A stretch of DNA of 64,000 nt from Paramecium octaurelia. Its lineage: Eukaryota > Ciliophora > Oligohymenophorea > Peniculida > Parameciidae. The stretch lies in contig CAJJDP010000019.1 of NCBI GenBank assembly GCA_905182995.1, positions 399,600-463,599 of the forward strand. The letters run 5' to 3'. Both the position numbers and the translations under genes were made by a program. This document shows, one piece after another, positions 36,186 through 47,898 of this stretch (the first letter of the stretch is position 1; the number at the start of each line of letters is the position of its first letter). The notes under the pieces were generated by a model. It had not been told where the DNA came from and searched no databases. It saw only the letters and a program-made list of their open reading frames with translations.

Positions 36186-39151
36186 TCATTTCTTTCCCGT
36201 CAAAGACTTCCCAATCTTAGATTTACTTTTGCTTTACCTTTTAATTTTCCGAACATCTACCACTAACCCAATTTTAGATGATATCGATAAGGGATATTTG
36301 TATCTCAATATATACTAATGCGGGAAACACATAAACTGTGACAATTTTTCTCTAATTTTTTGGAAGAAAGCTAATTCATTAGGAGAACACTTCTCATTAA
36401 TCAAATCCTATTTACATAGTTGTTGGTTTAAGTTATCTTAGGGTTTGTACCTTTTGCATTCTCTGACTTAATCGAATTAATCTTCAACCTACTATTGCGT
36501 CAGAAGCTATTAAAACCGTTATTCTACAAAGAAAATATCATCCAAAATAGATTTGGGTACTAAATCCATTTAGTCACTTATCAATGTCTTCCTTAATTGC
36601 AATTCCTTACTCATATTCTCTAATGATAATGAACTATTTTTCCTTATCTTCGTTAACTTAGACCAATACTTTGCACCTGATACCACATTAAATCCCAAAC
36701 GAAATAGTTTTTTGGGGTTACTTTTATGCCTAACTGATCTTGCACTAAGATGATTAAAGGTCTTTTAGCCTTTCTTCTGCTTAGGCGATTCTGGTTATTA
36801 GGGTAGAACGGATATAGAATTTTAAACAAAGCTATTGGCATTAGAACCTATGATTTGTATCTAAACATGTTAAGGATTTTGATTTAACAGTTATGGTTCT
36901 TCAGCCCCTGTAAATATTTATTCATCTGGGATTTCGTAGATATTGCAATAGGTTGGATCAATAGTAATTTAATTATACATTTTATTTGCTTGCATGGCCA
37001 CTAATCTTTGAATTTTGATAGTTGGTTTGGTTCTGGTTCTGGATCTTTTTATGTGCTTTCTTTATTAGAATTATGAATAAGCACATCTTTTAATAATGAC
37101 CTCTCTTTCTGGAACAAAATGTACAATTGGACAATCAATAGTTAGATGTTTATATGAGTCACATGATTGACATTAAATTTTTAACATAGACATTTCTTTG
37201 TTTATGTTAAAATCGTCAACCAGTTCTTTATATTTTTCAAAGTCTTGAGGGAAATCTTTCATTGTAGCTAGAAAATCTCTTCTTGATAGAATAAGCAATT
37301 TGGTAAATTCTACGGTTTTGAATTTTTCCTTAAAATCTTATCCAGTAAGAAACGATATTTCATTGAAGCATTTTCCTTATAGATAATTAGTGATATTTGA
37401 AGCAATAACATTTTAGGTGTTAGGATCTTCAATGAATGATTCAACTTTTCCCATTTCGATGAAACATAAACATTAGAATTCAGTTTTTTCAATTTTTTTT
37501 ATTCTTTTGAAAAACTTCTAAAACTCAATAACATTTTCTGGTTGTAAGTATTGGGAACTAATCTTTTCTACTAATTTCTTTTAGAATTTATCCGAAAAAT
37601 TATCTTTGATAAATCTACATTAGTTTAGAATCCTAGAATTGGCTTCATATGTTAATTTTTCTTTTAGAGTTTGACTCAATTAATCAATGATTGTTTATTC
37701 GGCCTAGGTCTCTTCATCTTGTTACTTGTTCCAATAGTAGTTTAAATATTGTCTTACTTAAAATTACAGTTTGGAGTTTATTTGTTTTTTCTCCATGAAA
37801 TTATTTATTATACTAAGTTTTTTTTATTTAATCTCTTTAAATGATGTAATTTTCTCAAGAACAGCTCCCACAGTGCTCACGCTGTATGATAATTGAATAC
37901 TACTAACCATCATAAAGATAATTGCCAGAATGTATTCAGGTTCAGTCTTTGGAGTTATATCTCCGTATCCAACTGTGAACATTGTAACGGTAGAAAAGTA
38001 AATGGCTCTTAAGTACTAGGTACCAAAATTTGCCGTTACAACTTCTTATCCAACCAACCACCCCTCGTTTAAGTAAGTCGAACCATAATATCCGACCTTT
38101 TGTTATTAATAATATAATATACCCAAAACCATAAACAACCAAAAATATGAATAACGTAACAGACCAAACACAATAATTTCACGAGTTCTACAATGGAACT
38201 GCCATATTCTGAAAGATTTAAAGCTTCCTCCAATTGTTCTCGTATCTTCATTATGTTTCTGTACTACACTAAAGAAAATAGTAAGAGTAAGTAGTATGTG
38301 TCTTTTGAAATATCGACCTGTTGATCGTAGCCAACCTGGAAGATTAAGAAGATAATCAAAACCACAGTTGATGCTAATTCAATTCCATATGACTTTGTGA
38401 GATTATGCAAGAACACTTTCTTTCTATCTACCATTACTTACCCATCTTCATAATAACTACAGGCAAAACCAAAGAAGAAATCTACGATAATTAATCCCAA
38501 AGATATCAAAGTTGGAATAAAAGCATACCCAAACAATACTTGTTCTTAAGTCCAAGCCAAATCAACCGGGACTATACACATAAAATAAAAGCGAGGTAAG
38601 ACTAAAATACAATCCCATCTCACTTTCAATTTATCATCCGGATATACTAAGGGTATCATATTTAAGCACTTTTCACATGATTAAGCAAGCTTGTTCCACC
38701 ACTCATCCTTTTTCTTTATGCTTCTTGTGTTCTATCTCATTGTTTGCTAAATTGTCTAAGAAATTGGTTTCAATGATAAGGCATTTTATTTTAATAACTT
38801 TAGGTTGAAAAATGAAGCGCTGTCGTTTATTAGATTAAAATGAATTCTCGAAAACTTTGTCAAGTATTTTCGCTTCTTCATAATTGAATGGAGAAAATGT
38901 CTTATATGAAAGTATTGGATCAACGATGACCCTGCCTTTTCCTTTGAAGATATACTATTACGGTATAATGAACATGGTTACGTATCATGAAGTTTGATTA
39001 GGTCCTTATTGGCCGAATTAATGAAGTAATTTTCGTTTTGCAAAATTGGACTTTGTAATGCTGCCTTTGCTTAAGATGATTAATTGAATTAAAGCAATAT
39101 TGATTCTTCAGCTGGCTACTCTGTACAAAGAACAGGTTGAAGATATTGCAT
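36186..39151 (-). CDS. CNBD-containing K+ channel with zinc knuckle (tandem copy 2)
   Basis: 979 aa, one intron (38097-38122) at exactly the same place as in the neighbour at 33419 (after LWFW in the S5 region), so the two arose by tandem duplication. S1 is RWDCILVLPRFYFMCIVPVDLAW; the pore TMFTVGYGDITP lies near 385. A CNBD-like region (about 490-640) includes QGKCFNEISFLTG. The knuckle CQSCDSYKHLTIDC (CX2CX4HX4C) is near 653. A long basic, Q/S-rich tail carries KSKSKIGKSLTGKK at its end. It should be a hyperpolarisation- or depolarisation-gated K+ channel in the cell or ciliary membrane; gating sign cannot be read from sequence. Confidence 0.92.
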
Positions 39152-39356
39152 TATTCTTTAAAAAATGAATGATTAATAAAGATCAAAAATTTGCAGTTTT
39201 TAATAAGATTTGTTTGCAGTACATATATTAATTAAATACTAAAATTAACATAATTATTTCTTGTACGATCCATTATCATTTTAACATAATTCATTAATAT
39301 CAATTTCATTCAAAATTTTTATAAGCTAATATGAGTTTTAATAAACATTAAATAGC

Positions 39357-40618
39357 TCAACCTTATTTTTATAATTACTTGTATGATCTATTACTTCTTA
39401 GTTCTAACTTTCTTGTTGACTATTAAGTAGTATATGCTCTTTAATTAAATTTAATTGATCTTGGAGTGAAATGGGATTTGATCTTGTTAAACTCTTTATT
39501 TCTAGTGGTTTCAGTTTTCTTATGATATTCAATTTTTTACTTGTTTTAACGAATTTATTTGGTCATAATTCACATTAGTTGCATTTCCACTTCTAGTAAT
39601 GGAATCTATTCTATTTGTTACTATTGTCTCTAACTTTTCTTCGAAATCCCCTATTTTAATATCTTTTGGATTATTATTCTTTCGATATTTATTATTCAGT
39701 CTTAGCAAATGTAAGGAATTTCTCTTCTTTTTCTTTATCTTATCATCATCGAAAACATATTAAGTCTTATTGAATTCCATGGCAAGATTCTTTACATCAT
39801 TGATATGTTAAAACGATTTAATTGATATACCTTAATCCTTATTCCCTTCAGATTAAGTTAGCTTGGCTATTATCTCTCCTTCATTTTATAATTTTATAAA
39901 TTTCTTTTATAAGTTATCAGTTTCAAGTTTTTTGTTTGCTCTAACAAAAAAGTCTTCGTTTCTTTTTGTTTTTTCTTAAACTGTCACTGGAAATTGCTTT
40001 TCAAATCCCAATAAATCATTATCATAATGTTTCTTGAAACTTCAATATAATTTTTTATTATTACACTTCATACAACTAAATGAATCGTTGCCCTTTGAAT
40101 TTCAAATAATTTACAGGAGTGTTTCTATACTACTCTTATTTAATTCTGACATCCTAAACCTTATTTTTTAACTCCTTTAAATTATTATATTTCATATTAA
40201 GTTATCCGTCTATTTCTTTCATAAACTAATTGACAACCTCCACTTGATGTTGCTATTCCTACACTATCTTTAATTTGTTAGACTAAAAGAACTTTTAAAA
40301 TGCTTTGTCCTCTTCTGTTTTTGGTCTCTCGTAATTTTTACCTAAATCATACTTGATCTCCTCAGGAAAGATCCAACCTCTACTTGTAGTTGCATTTCTT
40401 ATCAATCTAAACTTGGGAGGTCCTTCTAATTTTTTAGTAGTATCAAATCGACATATTCTTTTTTTACAAAATTTTAATGCCTCCTCTCTTGGACAACTCT
40501 AATATTAAATTTATGATACGTTATCCAATAATTTCAAGAAAACCAAAGCACGTCGAGTATCTGCTTTATTTTCAAACGTTCGGAATTTCGCACACTTGTG
40601 AACATTTAATTCGTACAT
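39357..40618 (-). CDS. Hypothetical protein, coiled-coil C-terminus
   Basis: 396 aa in four exons; introns 40093-40114, 40040-40066 and 39519-39540. The N-terminal part (MYELNVHKCAKFRTFENKAD, then SCPREEALKFCKKRICRFD) has several Cys, followed by a conserved-looking block with TTSRGWIFPEEIKYD. A helical segment (about 105-180) and a basic Lys/Asn-rich tail follow. The second intron begins GTGTAA and removes an in-frame TGA. No known domain is recognised; the Cys pattern is too loose to call a zinc finger. Upstream lies 389 bp of AT-rich spacer. Confidence 0.75.
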
Positions 40619-41007
40619 TTTATTTTTATATTTATTATTAATTATATAATGACAGTGAACCTTAATTATATTACAAGGAAACTTCTACGAGAAACATACA
40701 TACATCACAAATTTGAATATTATTAATAGTTTGAAGATAGAGGTGTTACTTAAATAGTTAAAACTAATTGATGTTTAGCATAATATATATATTAAAATTT
40801 TACTTTGCATTAAATCAATTTATTATGAAAAATTTAACTTTAATAATATTTTTTTAGTTTTAAACCTGTTTATGTAAACTATAATTTTATTTTAAGAATT
40901 GAAAAATTCACTCTATTTCTATAATTTACAAAAAAATTATTATATTTAAATATAAGACATGTTGATAAACTTATGGATTAAATTACAATAGAAAACATTA
41001 ATAAACA
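40619..41007. other. AT-rich intergenic region
   Basis: 389 bases, mostly A/T runs, between two minus-strand genes. No frame, RNA gene or repeat that I can support. Confidence 0.55.
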
Positions 41008-42736
41008 TCATTTTGCTTTTTAATGACCAGATTCATTTAAATGTTTGAATAATTTAGTTTTTGATTAGAAAACCTCTTAACAAACATTGCATTTGAATTT
41101 TTCTTACTCATTTTATTTTTCTTTTTCTTTTTTTTTTAATTTTTTTAACTTAGCTTTATTAAGTTGCTTTGGTTCTGTAGCAGCTTCATCACCTTCTTTA
41201 TTATTATCCTGAATATTATTTTTTTCATCATCAGAATCACTTTATTAAGCTAAGAATTTCGAATCAGATTATTATTTCTCACTATTTTACTATTATTATT
41301 AAACATTTGTGGCTTATTTAATTTCCTATTATTAATTAATTGGATTAGTTTTCTTATTTTTTAGTAATTGTGTAAAATGATCATCATCATCACTATTTAC
41401 ATAATCATCCTCTTCATTTTTTGTATCTTTCTACTACTCATCACCACTACTATTGTTCTCTTCTTTTTGGTCTTATTATTTTTATTATTATTAAGATTTC
41501 TTTTTTTTATTCTTATTCTTTTTCTTTTCCTTCTGTTTTGTCTACTATTCTATTAATTTTTATTATTTTTGTTATTCTCTTTCTAATTCCTTATTTATTT
41601 ACTCTTAAATTTATTTTTAGGTTTCCTCTAAATCTTAAGCACTCACACTGCTGACTCCATTTTGTTTTAATAATTCTTCTTATTCTCTCTTATCTACTGT
41701 AATCTATGAGATTATGTCCTTTAAGTTAGATTTATGAATCTTGGAATTTTGATGATTCTTAAATTATGATTCTGATTTAAATTCCTTATCACAAATCTCA
41801 CAAAAGAAAACATCTGAAGATTTCTCTTATTTTTCTGTAATAACCTAAAATTGTTGTCGCTCCTTAAAGTACTCTTCATTTTCTTTAAATCTTTCCTATT
41901 CTTCAAGTCTGGCCTATTTTAATATTTCTTGCATATGGATTTTTTCTTATTCCTTGAATTTTTTCTTTTGTTATTCCTTGATTAATTACTCCTTTTTTAA
42001 TTGTTCCAAATATTCTTTATATCTGGGATCCTTATTTTTTACTGTTTCTACTAACTTTTTAATTGTTTTCAGATATTTTTTCTTCTCTTCCCTTCTTTCA
42101 ACTTTGTTATCCTTAATAATTGCCCTTTTTACCCATCTATTAGGGGCATCCTTAGGGTTGTATTTATCAGCGTATGCAAATTATTTATATGTTGTGAAAT
42201 TCTCCCATTTGATGTAGAATTTGAGGACTTACTCAATTGGTGTATTTGAGGTACCAAAACCTGGAAGTTTTTCAAATTCAGTATTTGAGTCTTCTTCTTC
42301 TGAATCCAACTATTTATTATTAAAAGCTGATTCTTCCTCAAATTTAATTTTTTCAAAGGCTTCTCGATAAAAGGCATAAAATCCTAAAATATAAATATTA
42401 AATCAAACCTTATTGATCATCTCCAAAACCATAATAATGTGGCGAAAAATAATGCCATATATTAAAACCAAATCCTTCCATAGTTTCTAAATCAGCTTTG
42501 TCAAGATCTGGGTTCAAGATCTACTGCTTGTGATTGTCATACCAAGTTCTCTCATTAGGGTCAGAAAGAACTGAGTAAGCTTCCTGGATTTCTTAAAACA
42601 CTTCTTTTGCATCTTCTGCTTAGTTCTTATCTGGATGACACTTCAATGCCATATTCCTATATGCTTTTTTGATCTATTCTTGATCGCAATTCTACTCCAA
42701 TCCAAGAATTTCATAATAATCTCTCTTTAATTACAT
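41008..42736 (-). CDS. DNAJC21: DNAJC21/JJJ1-type J-domain co-chaperone
   Basis: 567 aa, one intron (42384-42408). The J-domain lies at residues about 4-70 (RDYYEILGL, then MALKCHPDKN with the HPD triad that activates Hsp70). It is followed by the family's YFSPHYYGFGDD and FYAVYRE-like block (here FYAFYREAFEKI). A charged helix leads to a U1-type C2H2 finger near 303-330 (CEICDKEFKSES..KNHQNSKIH), a Q/K/N-rich low-complexity stretch and a final C2H2 finger (CNVCQEVFQSKTKLFKHL) near the end. Known members act with Hsp70 in late maturation of the large ribosomal subunit, releasing export factors from cytoplasmic pre-60S particles. Domain order and length match well. Confidence 0.95.
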
Positions 42737-42834
42737 ATTTCTTTAATATAAATATTTATCACAATTTTAAGTTAAAATTATATATATTCTTATTCTTTAA
42801 AAAGTAATTTTTTTACTTTGTATTTTTAATTTAA

Positions 42835-43632
42835 ATGCTTTTGAATTCTAAATACAATGAATTTTATGAACTATTAAGCCTCTTATACTAAAATTTTCCT
42901 TATATTTATACACCTTGTTAGCAAAAAGTAAGGTAACTATTAGATCTCTATAACAGTATAATATGAATAGATTAATTGATAGTCAAACATAGTCTGAAAT
43001 AATATATAAAATAAAAAATGTAAAAGTATAGATTTGTATTGCAAAAATCTGATTATTTTTTAATTTTGATTTTCACTAAATGAATAGATCTACATTAATT
43101 TAAAATTAAATATATATAAAAAAGGGTTTTACATGAATAACTATTAGTGATGAAATGAAAATAAAAAGGTCATCATTATGAAAATAATTAAATTCTTTAT
43201 TTAAACTAAAATTATTATTATCATTTCGAATTTACTGTGATCCCATACTCATCATGATTATTATTATCTTATATAGCAATATTACCACTTCAAAGAATTA
43301 TAGATGAAAGAATCATGGGTAGATATAAAGAGATATTGGAAATAATTAATACTATTGCTAAAGGAAAAAAAGTGGATTAATAAAATTGGAATAACATTTC
43401 CTGAGACTAGTTAATACATGATTCTATCAGCTATACTTACAAAGGGTCTAAAACAACAATAATATCATAATGGGAATTCAAAACCAAATTATAAGGATGC
43501 AATTTCAAATTATAAGAATAAATAATGCAATTCCTAGATATATTATCTTTAATAACCAAGAATTTTAATATTAAGAATAAAATTTATAATATGAGTTTAT
43601 TTACTTCTTCAAAATGGAGCAGTCCATAATGA
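42835..43632 (+). pseudogene. Probable decayed gene remnant
   Basis: One frame reads as protein-like over most of this stretch but is cut by TGA at 42964, 43081 and 43402, plus others between about 43150 and 43260. The best part is 43285-43632: LQRIIDERIMGRYKEILEII, then KGKKVDQQNWNNIS, TGA, then DQLIHDSISYTYKGSKTTII. No short intron removes all the stops cleanly, so I read it as a pseudogene. A gene whose introns I failed to place is possible. No family recognised. Confidence 0.4.
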
Positions 43633-44099
43633 AAAGAGTTCTATAAGCAGAAAGAATGAATTATGAGACCCAAGCAGAAAACATATGTTTTCTAATAGTA
43701 GCAAGCATTAAAGACTCTTAAAATCAGAATATAAATGATTTATTTGAATATAAAGTTATATTTATCTTCGGCAGTCAATGAGAACAGTAAAAATTGAAAC
43801 AAGGAGTCATTTAAATTGATAAACAATCTCTGGTATTTAATTAAATGACTATGACTGAAATCAATAATTTTGATATAAAAATTTGACACTAATTTGAGCT
43901 ATTATTTTAAAATTATCTTTAATCTTGATATTTACTAGTATTCATGAACTATATGATAGATTTCTGAATTCTAATTTGAAATAACACTCAGATTACTACA
44001 CTCTTGAGAGATTCATTATAGAGTAAGGGCTTTTAAATTTCAATTTAATAGTTAGTACTTATTAATCATATTAATAAAATAATTATTTTTAATTTATTG
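43633..44099. other. AT-rich intergenic region
   Basis: 467 bases upstream of the histidine kinase start. Short open pieces only, TGA-rich; probably promoter plus the end of the remnant. Nothing else seen. Confidence 0.5.
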
Positions 44100-46712
44100 A
44101 TGGAAAGTGTAAAGCAATTTAGAAGTTTGGATAGCTATAAATTCAAAGATCTGCTGATATGTTTTAATAGTTTGATAATATTTGCATAAATTATTGAAAA
44201 TTTAATTAAAAGCAGAGGACCATTTATAATGATTTCTCTGATATTTTTGTTGGTGATGATAATATATTAGGTATTATCCTATTACTTTAGTTCAATGAGA
44301 ACATAGCTCATTATATATTGTTAATATTTTATAGTGACATTATTCTCTGTGGAATTACAAATTGATACCGAGTTTTTAATTTTCTAATAATTGGCAATAT
44401 TCGATACTGTGTTTTTCAATAGAAATGAAAAAAAAAAAATAGTGTAATATATGTTGTTTTTGGGAGCAATGGTTATTAATACTTATGTATTTGTTCGAGT
44501 TGGATTTCATAATTAAGAAATTACTGATTTAATAAAAGCCTTATGTTCATCGATCTTACTGAAATTATTATTGTATCACTTTAGATAAGAACATGAAAAG
44601 GAATGTAATTAATTAAAGGAAGCTCAGAAATTAAATAATTAAGAAATGGAACCATCAGTCCCTCGAAGCATCAACTTCGAATACGAGGCTTAGGATTCCC
44701 AGAAGCTTTTCAAGACATTTGATGTATTACCTGAAGGAATAATAATTCTTGAAAAAAATACAAAGGAGGATTTTACAATTAAATATTCAAATTCTGCAGC
44801 CAAATACCTAGTAGATTCTGATGATCATGATCAAATGTTATAAGAACTATTTGATTTAAAAAGTGCCTCTCAAAAACAGAAAAGCGAAGAACATCTCTAC
44901 AAGTACTCATTCAGCATTTAATCCCAGTAGAGTGTGAGAAGAAATAGTTTTAAGATAATACCTAAATAATAGTCATATTGTAAGTCAGCTTTTAAGATGT
45001 CTTAATAATTCATTTTGGAGAATCAATCAAGCTCTTAAAAACAAGAATTTTTGCTATAACAGCCTCAATCAAATCATGACTTTTGTCTGCAATTTCCTCA
45101 GGTGTAAATAGTATTTCCAAGTGCTTAAGCAAAAAACGACAATTTGAATCATTCCAATTCTCCTTCAATTAATTATGCAACTTCACATAAAAAATCCTTA
45201 GAGGATGCCGACTCCTTTCATTATCTCTTGGGATAGATTTGGCAATAATTGCACACATTGGTTAGGGAAAAGGTCGTGAATTACTAAAATTAACCCCTCT
45301 ATTATATTCATGAAAGTAATGCATTTGTAACCAACATCAAAAAATAATAGAAAAAACAATGCTTGGACCTAAAAGTCTTTAGTGCTTTGCATTACAATAA
45401 GCCTATGTTGGTAATAATCCTCAGAGACGTGAATCATAAGGATTATATTAAAGTATTAAAAGATTACAATTCACAAAAATCGAAGACACTATCTTTTGTA
45501 AGTCATGAATTTAGAACTCCCTTAACCTGTATAATTTAAATGCTTGAAGAAGTAATAGAAAATAAAGCCAGTTTAAATTTGGGTGAATAATAACTCATAT
45601 AATCAGCTTTAGATAACTCTAAATATATTCTTAATCTCTCAAATGATTTATTAGATTTGGCATAGATTCGAGCAGGCAAGTTTAAGATTCGGAATGGCCT
45701 TTTTGATTTAAAGTCACTTCTCAGAGATTGTCTTAATATGTTTGAAATATAAGCTATGAAGAAGAATATTTAATTGAATTACTATTATGATAAGTCATTG
45801 ACAACAGATATTTGGAGTGATTTAAATAGAATAAGATAAATAACAATAAATTTGATAGGGAACGCCTTAAAATTCACTTTGGAAGGTTCAATAACACTGA
45901 GAGCCTACTTGGATGCACCTAATGAAATTTGCATAGAAGTCAAAGACACTGGTGTGGGGATGAGAGAAGAAGACTAACCTAAGTTATTCAAAGCATTTGC
46001 TAAGATTGAAAATAAAGAGACAAGTTAAATGAATGCTTAGGGTGTGGGATTAGGATTGTTGATAAGTAATTCAATAGCGACTTAATTGAATTCTGAATAG
46101 CGAGGTTTAGGCTTTAGATCAGTATATTAAGAAGGAACAACATTTTGTTTTTTGGTGACTAACAACAAATAAACTTATACAAATGAGATAGAAAATTATG
46201 AAGATTCTAAAAAAGAAATAGATGTAGATTTGGAAACTAAATTAAATGATTTTAGAAGATAATCAATGACTGAAAAAAAGTTTATTCTTTAAAAGAATTT
46301 CTGTTCTTGTCCTTAAATATTATTGGTAGAAGACAATCATTTTAATGTTGATTCATTTTTACTCAGATTCAATCGAACTTTTCAAAATTTAATTAAAATA
46401 GATTATACAATCTCTGGGTAATTGGCTGAATAAAAAGTATAATAACGATTTTCAAAATAATTGCATATATGTCATCCTTATAAATTAATATTTATGGATG
46501 TGGAATTGCCAATCTAAAATGGAATAGTGACTTCTAAAAACATTAAGAATTTTTACAGAACAATGAATGTCCCAGTGACAATAGTTGGATGCAGTGGATA
46601 TGCTGAAGAAAAGGAGAAAAAAGAATGTTTATAATATATGGATGATTACATTGTAAAACCAGCCACTAAATCTGAATTGGAAAGAATAATGAATGCTTAC
46701 TTTTTTAAATGA
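44100..46712 (+). CDS. Membrane hybrid histidine kinase (sensor kinase plus receiver)
   Basis: 870 aa, no intron. Five to six hydrophobic helices lie at about 25-170. A linker follows with a PAS-like part near 195-270 (DVLPEGIIILEKNTKED). The kinase core has H-box FVSHEFRTPL (His near 470), N-box NLIGNALKFT (583), D-box DTGVGM (614) and G-box GVGLGL. The C-terminal receiver has the acidic pair in LLVEDNHFN (742), phospho-acceptor Asp in LIFMDVELP (about 800) and Lys in IVKPATK (850). All key residues are present, so phosphorelay His to Asp should work. It sits 49 bp upstream of RFC3. Its output partner (an HPt protein or separate regulator) is not in the window. Confidence 0.95.
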
Positions 46713-46761
46713 CTCTTGTTTTATATTTATTTAATTATATATATAAATTTCCCGCTCTAAA

Positions 46762-47854
46762 ATGCTTCAATAGTTATGGACTGAATCAACTAAACCAAAA
46801 TCACTTGATTCTTTGGATTATCATTCAGAAATCAGTGAAATTCTGAGAAAACTTGCCAAAAATTCTGATTTCCCTCATTTGTTATTCTATGGTCCAAATG
46901 GAGCTGGGAAGAAAACAAGAGTGCTTGCATTTCTTAAGGAGGTTTATGGATCAGGGGTATACACAGTCACTGAAGAAGAGAAAGAGTATAAAATAAATGA
47001 AACCTCAAACACAACTACCTCTTGCACTGTATTATCATCCAAATTTCACATTGATGTTGCACCATCAGATGCTGATCATCACGATAAAGTGATCATCCAG
47101 AAACTAATTAAGGAAGTTGCAAGTTCACATCAAGTAAATAGCAAATAAACTAAAGATTTCAAAGTACATCTGAACTCTATATTAGGTTGTAATTATTAAT
47201 GAAGTCGACAATCTTACAAAGGAGGCTCAAGCATCATTAAGAAGAACAATGGAAAAGTATATAGAGAGATGCAGAATCATTTTGATTTGTGAATCTTTGG
47301 CTAAAATCATTAATCCTATTAGAAGTAGATGTCTGTTAATTAGAATACCTGCTCCTGATCAAACTCAAGTGGCTCAAATCTTAGATAAGATTAGTACTTA
47401 ATATAATTGCAAAATCAGCCAATAACTAATCAATAAAATTGCTATTGCAAGTAATGGAAATCTTAGAGAGGCTATTTTATATTTGCAATCCACTAGAGTC
47501 AATAACACATGCATTAAAGATGATCAAAATATAGCAGCTCAAGAATGGAAACTGCATATCTAACATAATATCGTCATGCCCATAGTAAAGAACTAATTAG
47601 TTGAAACAATGAAAGAAATCAGAGAAAAATTCTATCAACTTTTGGTCAACTGCATTCCAGTTGATAGAATTATGTTTGAAATGCTTCAAGGAGTGCTAAA
47701 TTAATATAAAGATCATGCAAATAAGACAATTCTATATGAACTCATCAAATCAACAGCAAAATGTGAAAATAGAGCAAGATAGGGATCCAAGGGTATCGTT
47801 CATCTAGAAGCATTGGCAGCTGAATATATGACGATTATAAAATAATTTGCATGA
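46762..47854 (+). CDS. RFC3: Replication factor C subunit 3 (clamp loader)
   Basis: 356 aa, one intron (47164-47185). AAA+ ATPase with Walker A FYGPNGAGKKTR (about 42-53) and Walker B region VVIINEVDNLTKEAQASLRRTMEKY. The RFC box with the arginine-finger motif SRC is present (IRSRCLLIRIP). The GAGKKT form and the helical C-terminal collar domain identify subunit 3 (human RFC3, yeast Rfc5). It is part of the pentamer that opens PCNA and loads it at primer ends in nuclear DNA replication. Length is standard (about 350 aa). Confidence 0.96.
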
Positions 47855-47898
47855 TTATTGTTATTGTTGTTATTATATATATACAAATTCCATTTAAT

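Noticed and set aside
41368..41654. Very hydrophobic plus-strand frames
   Set aside because: Antisense of the Lys/Gln/Asn-rich part of the DNAJC21-like gene.
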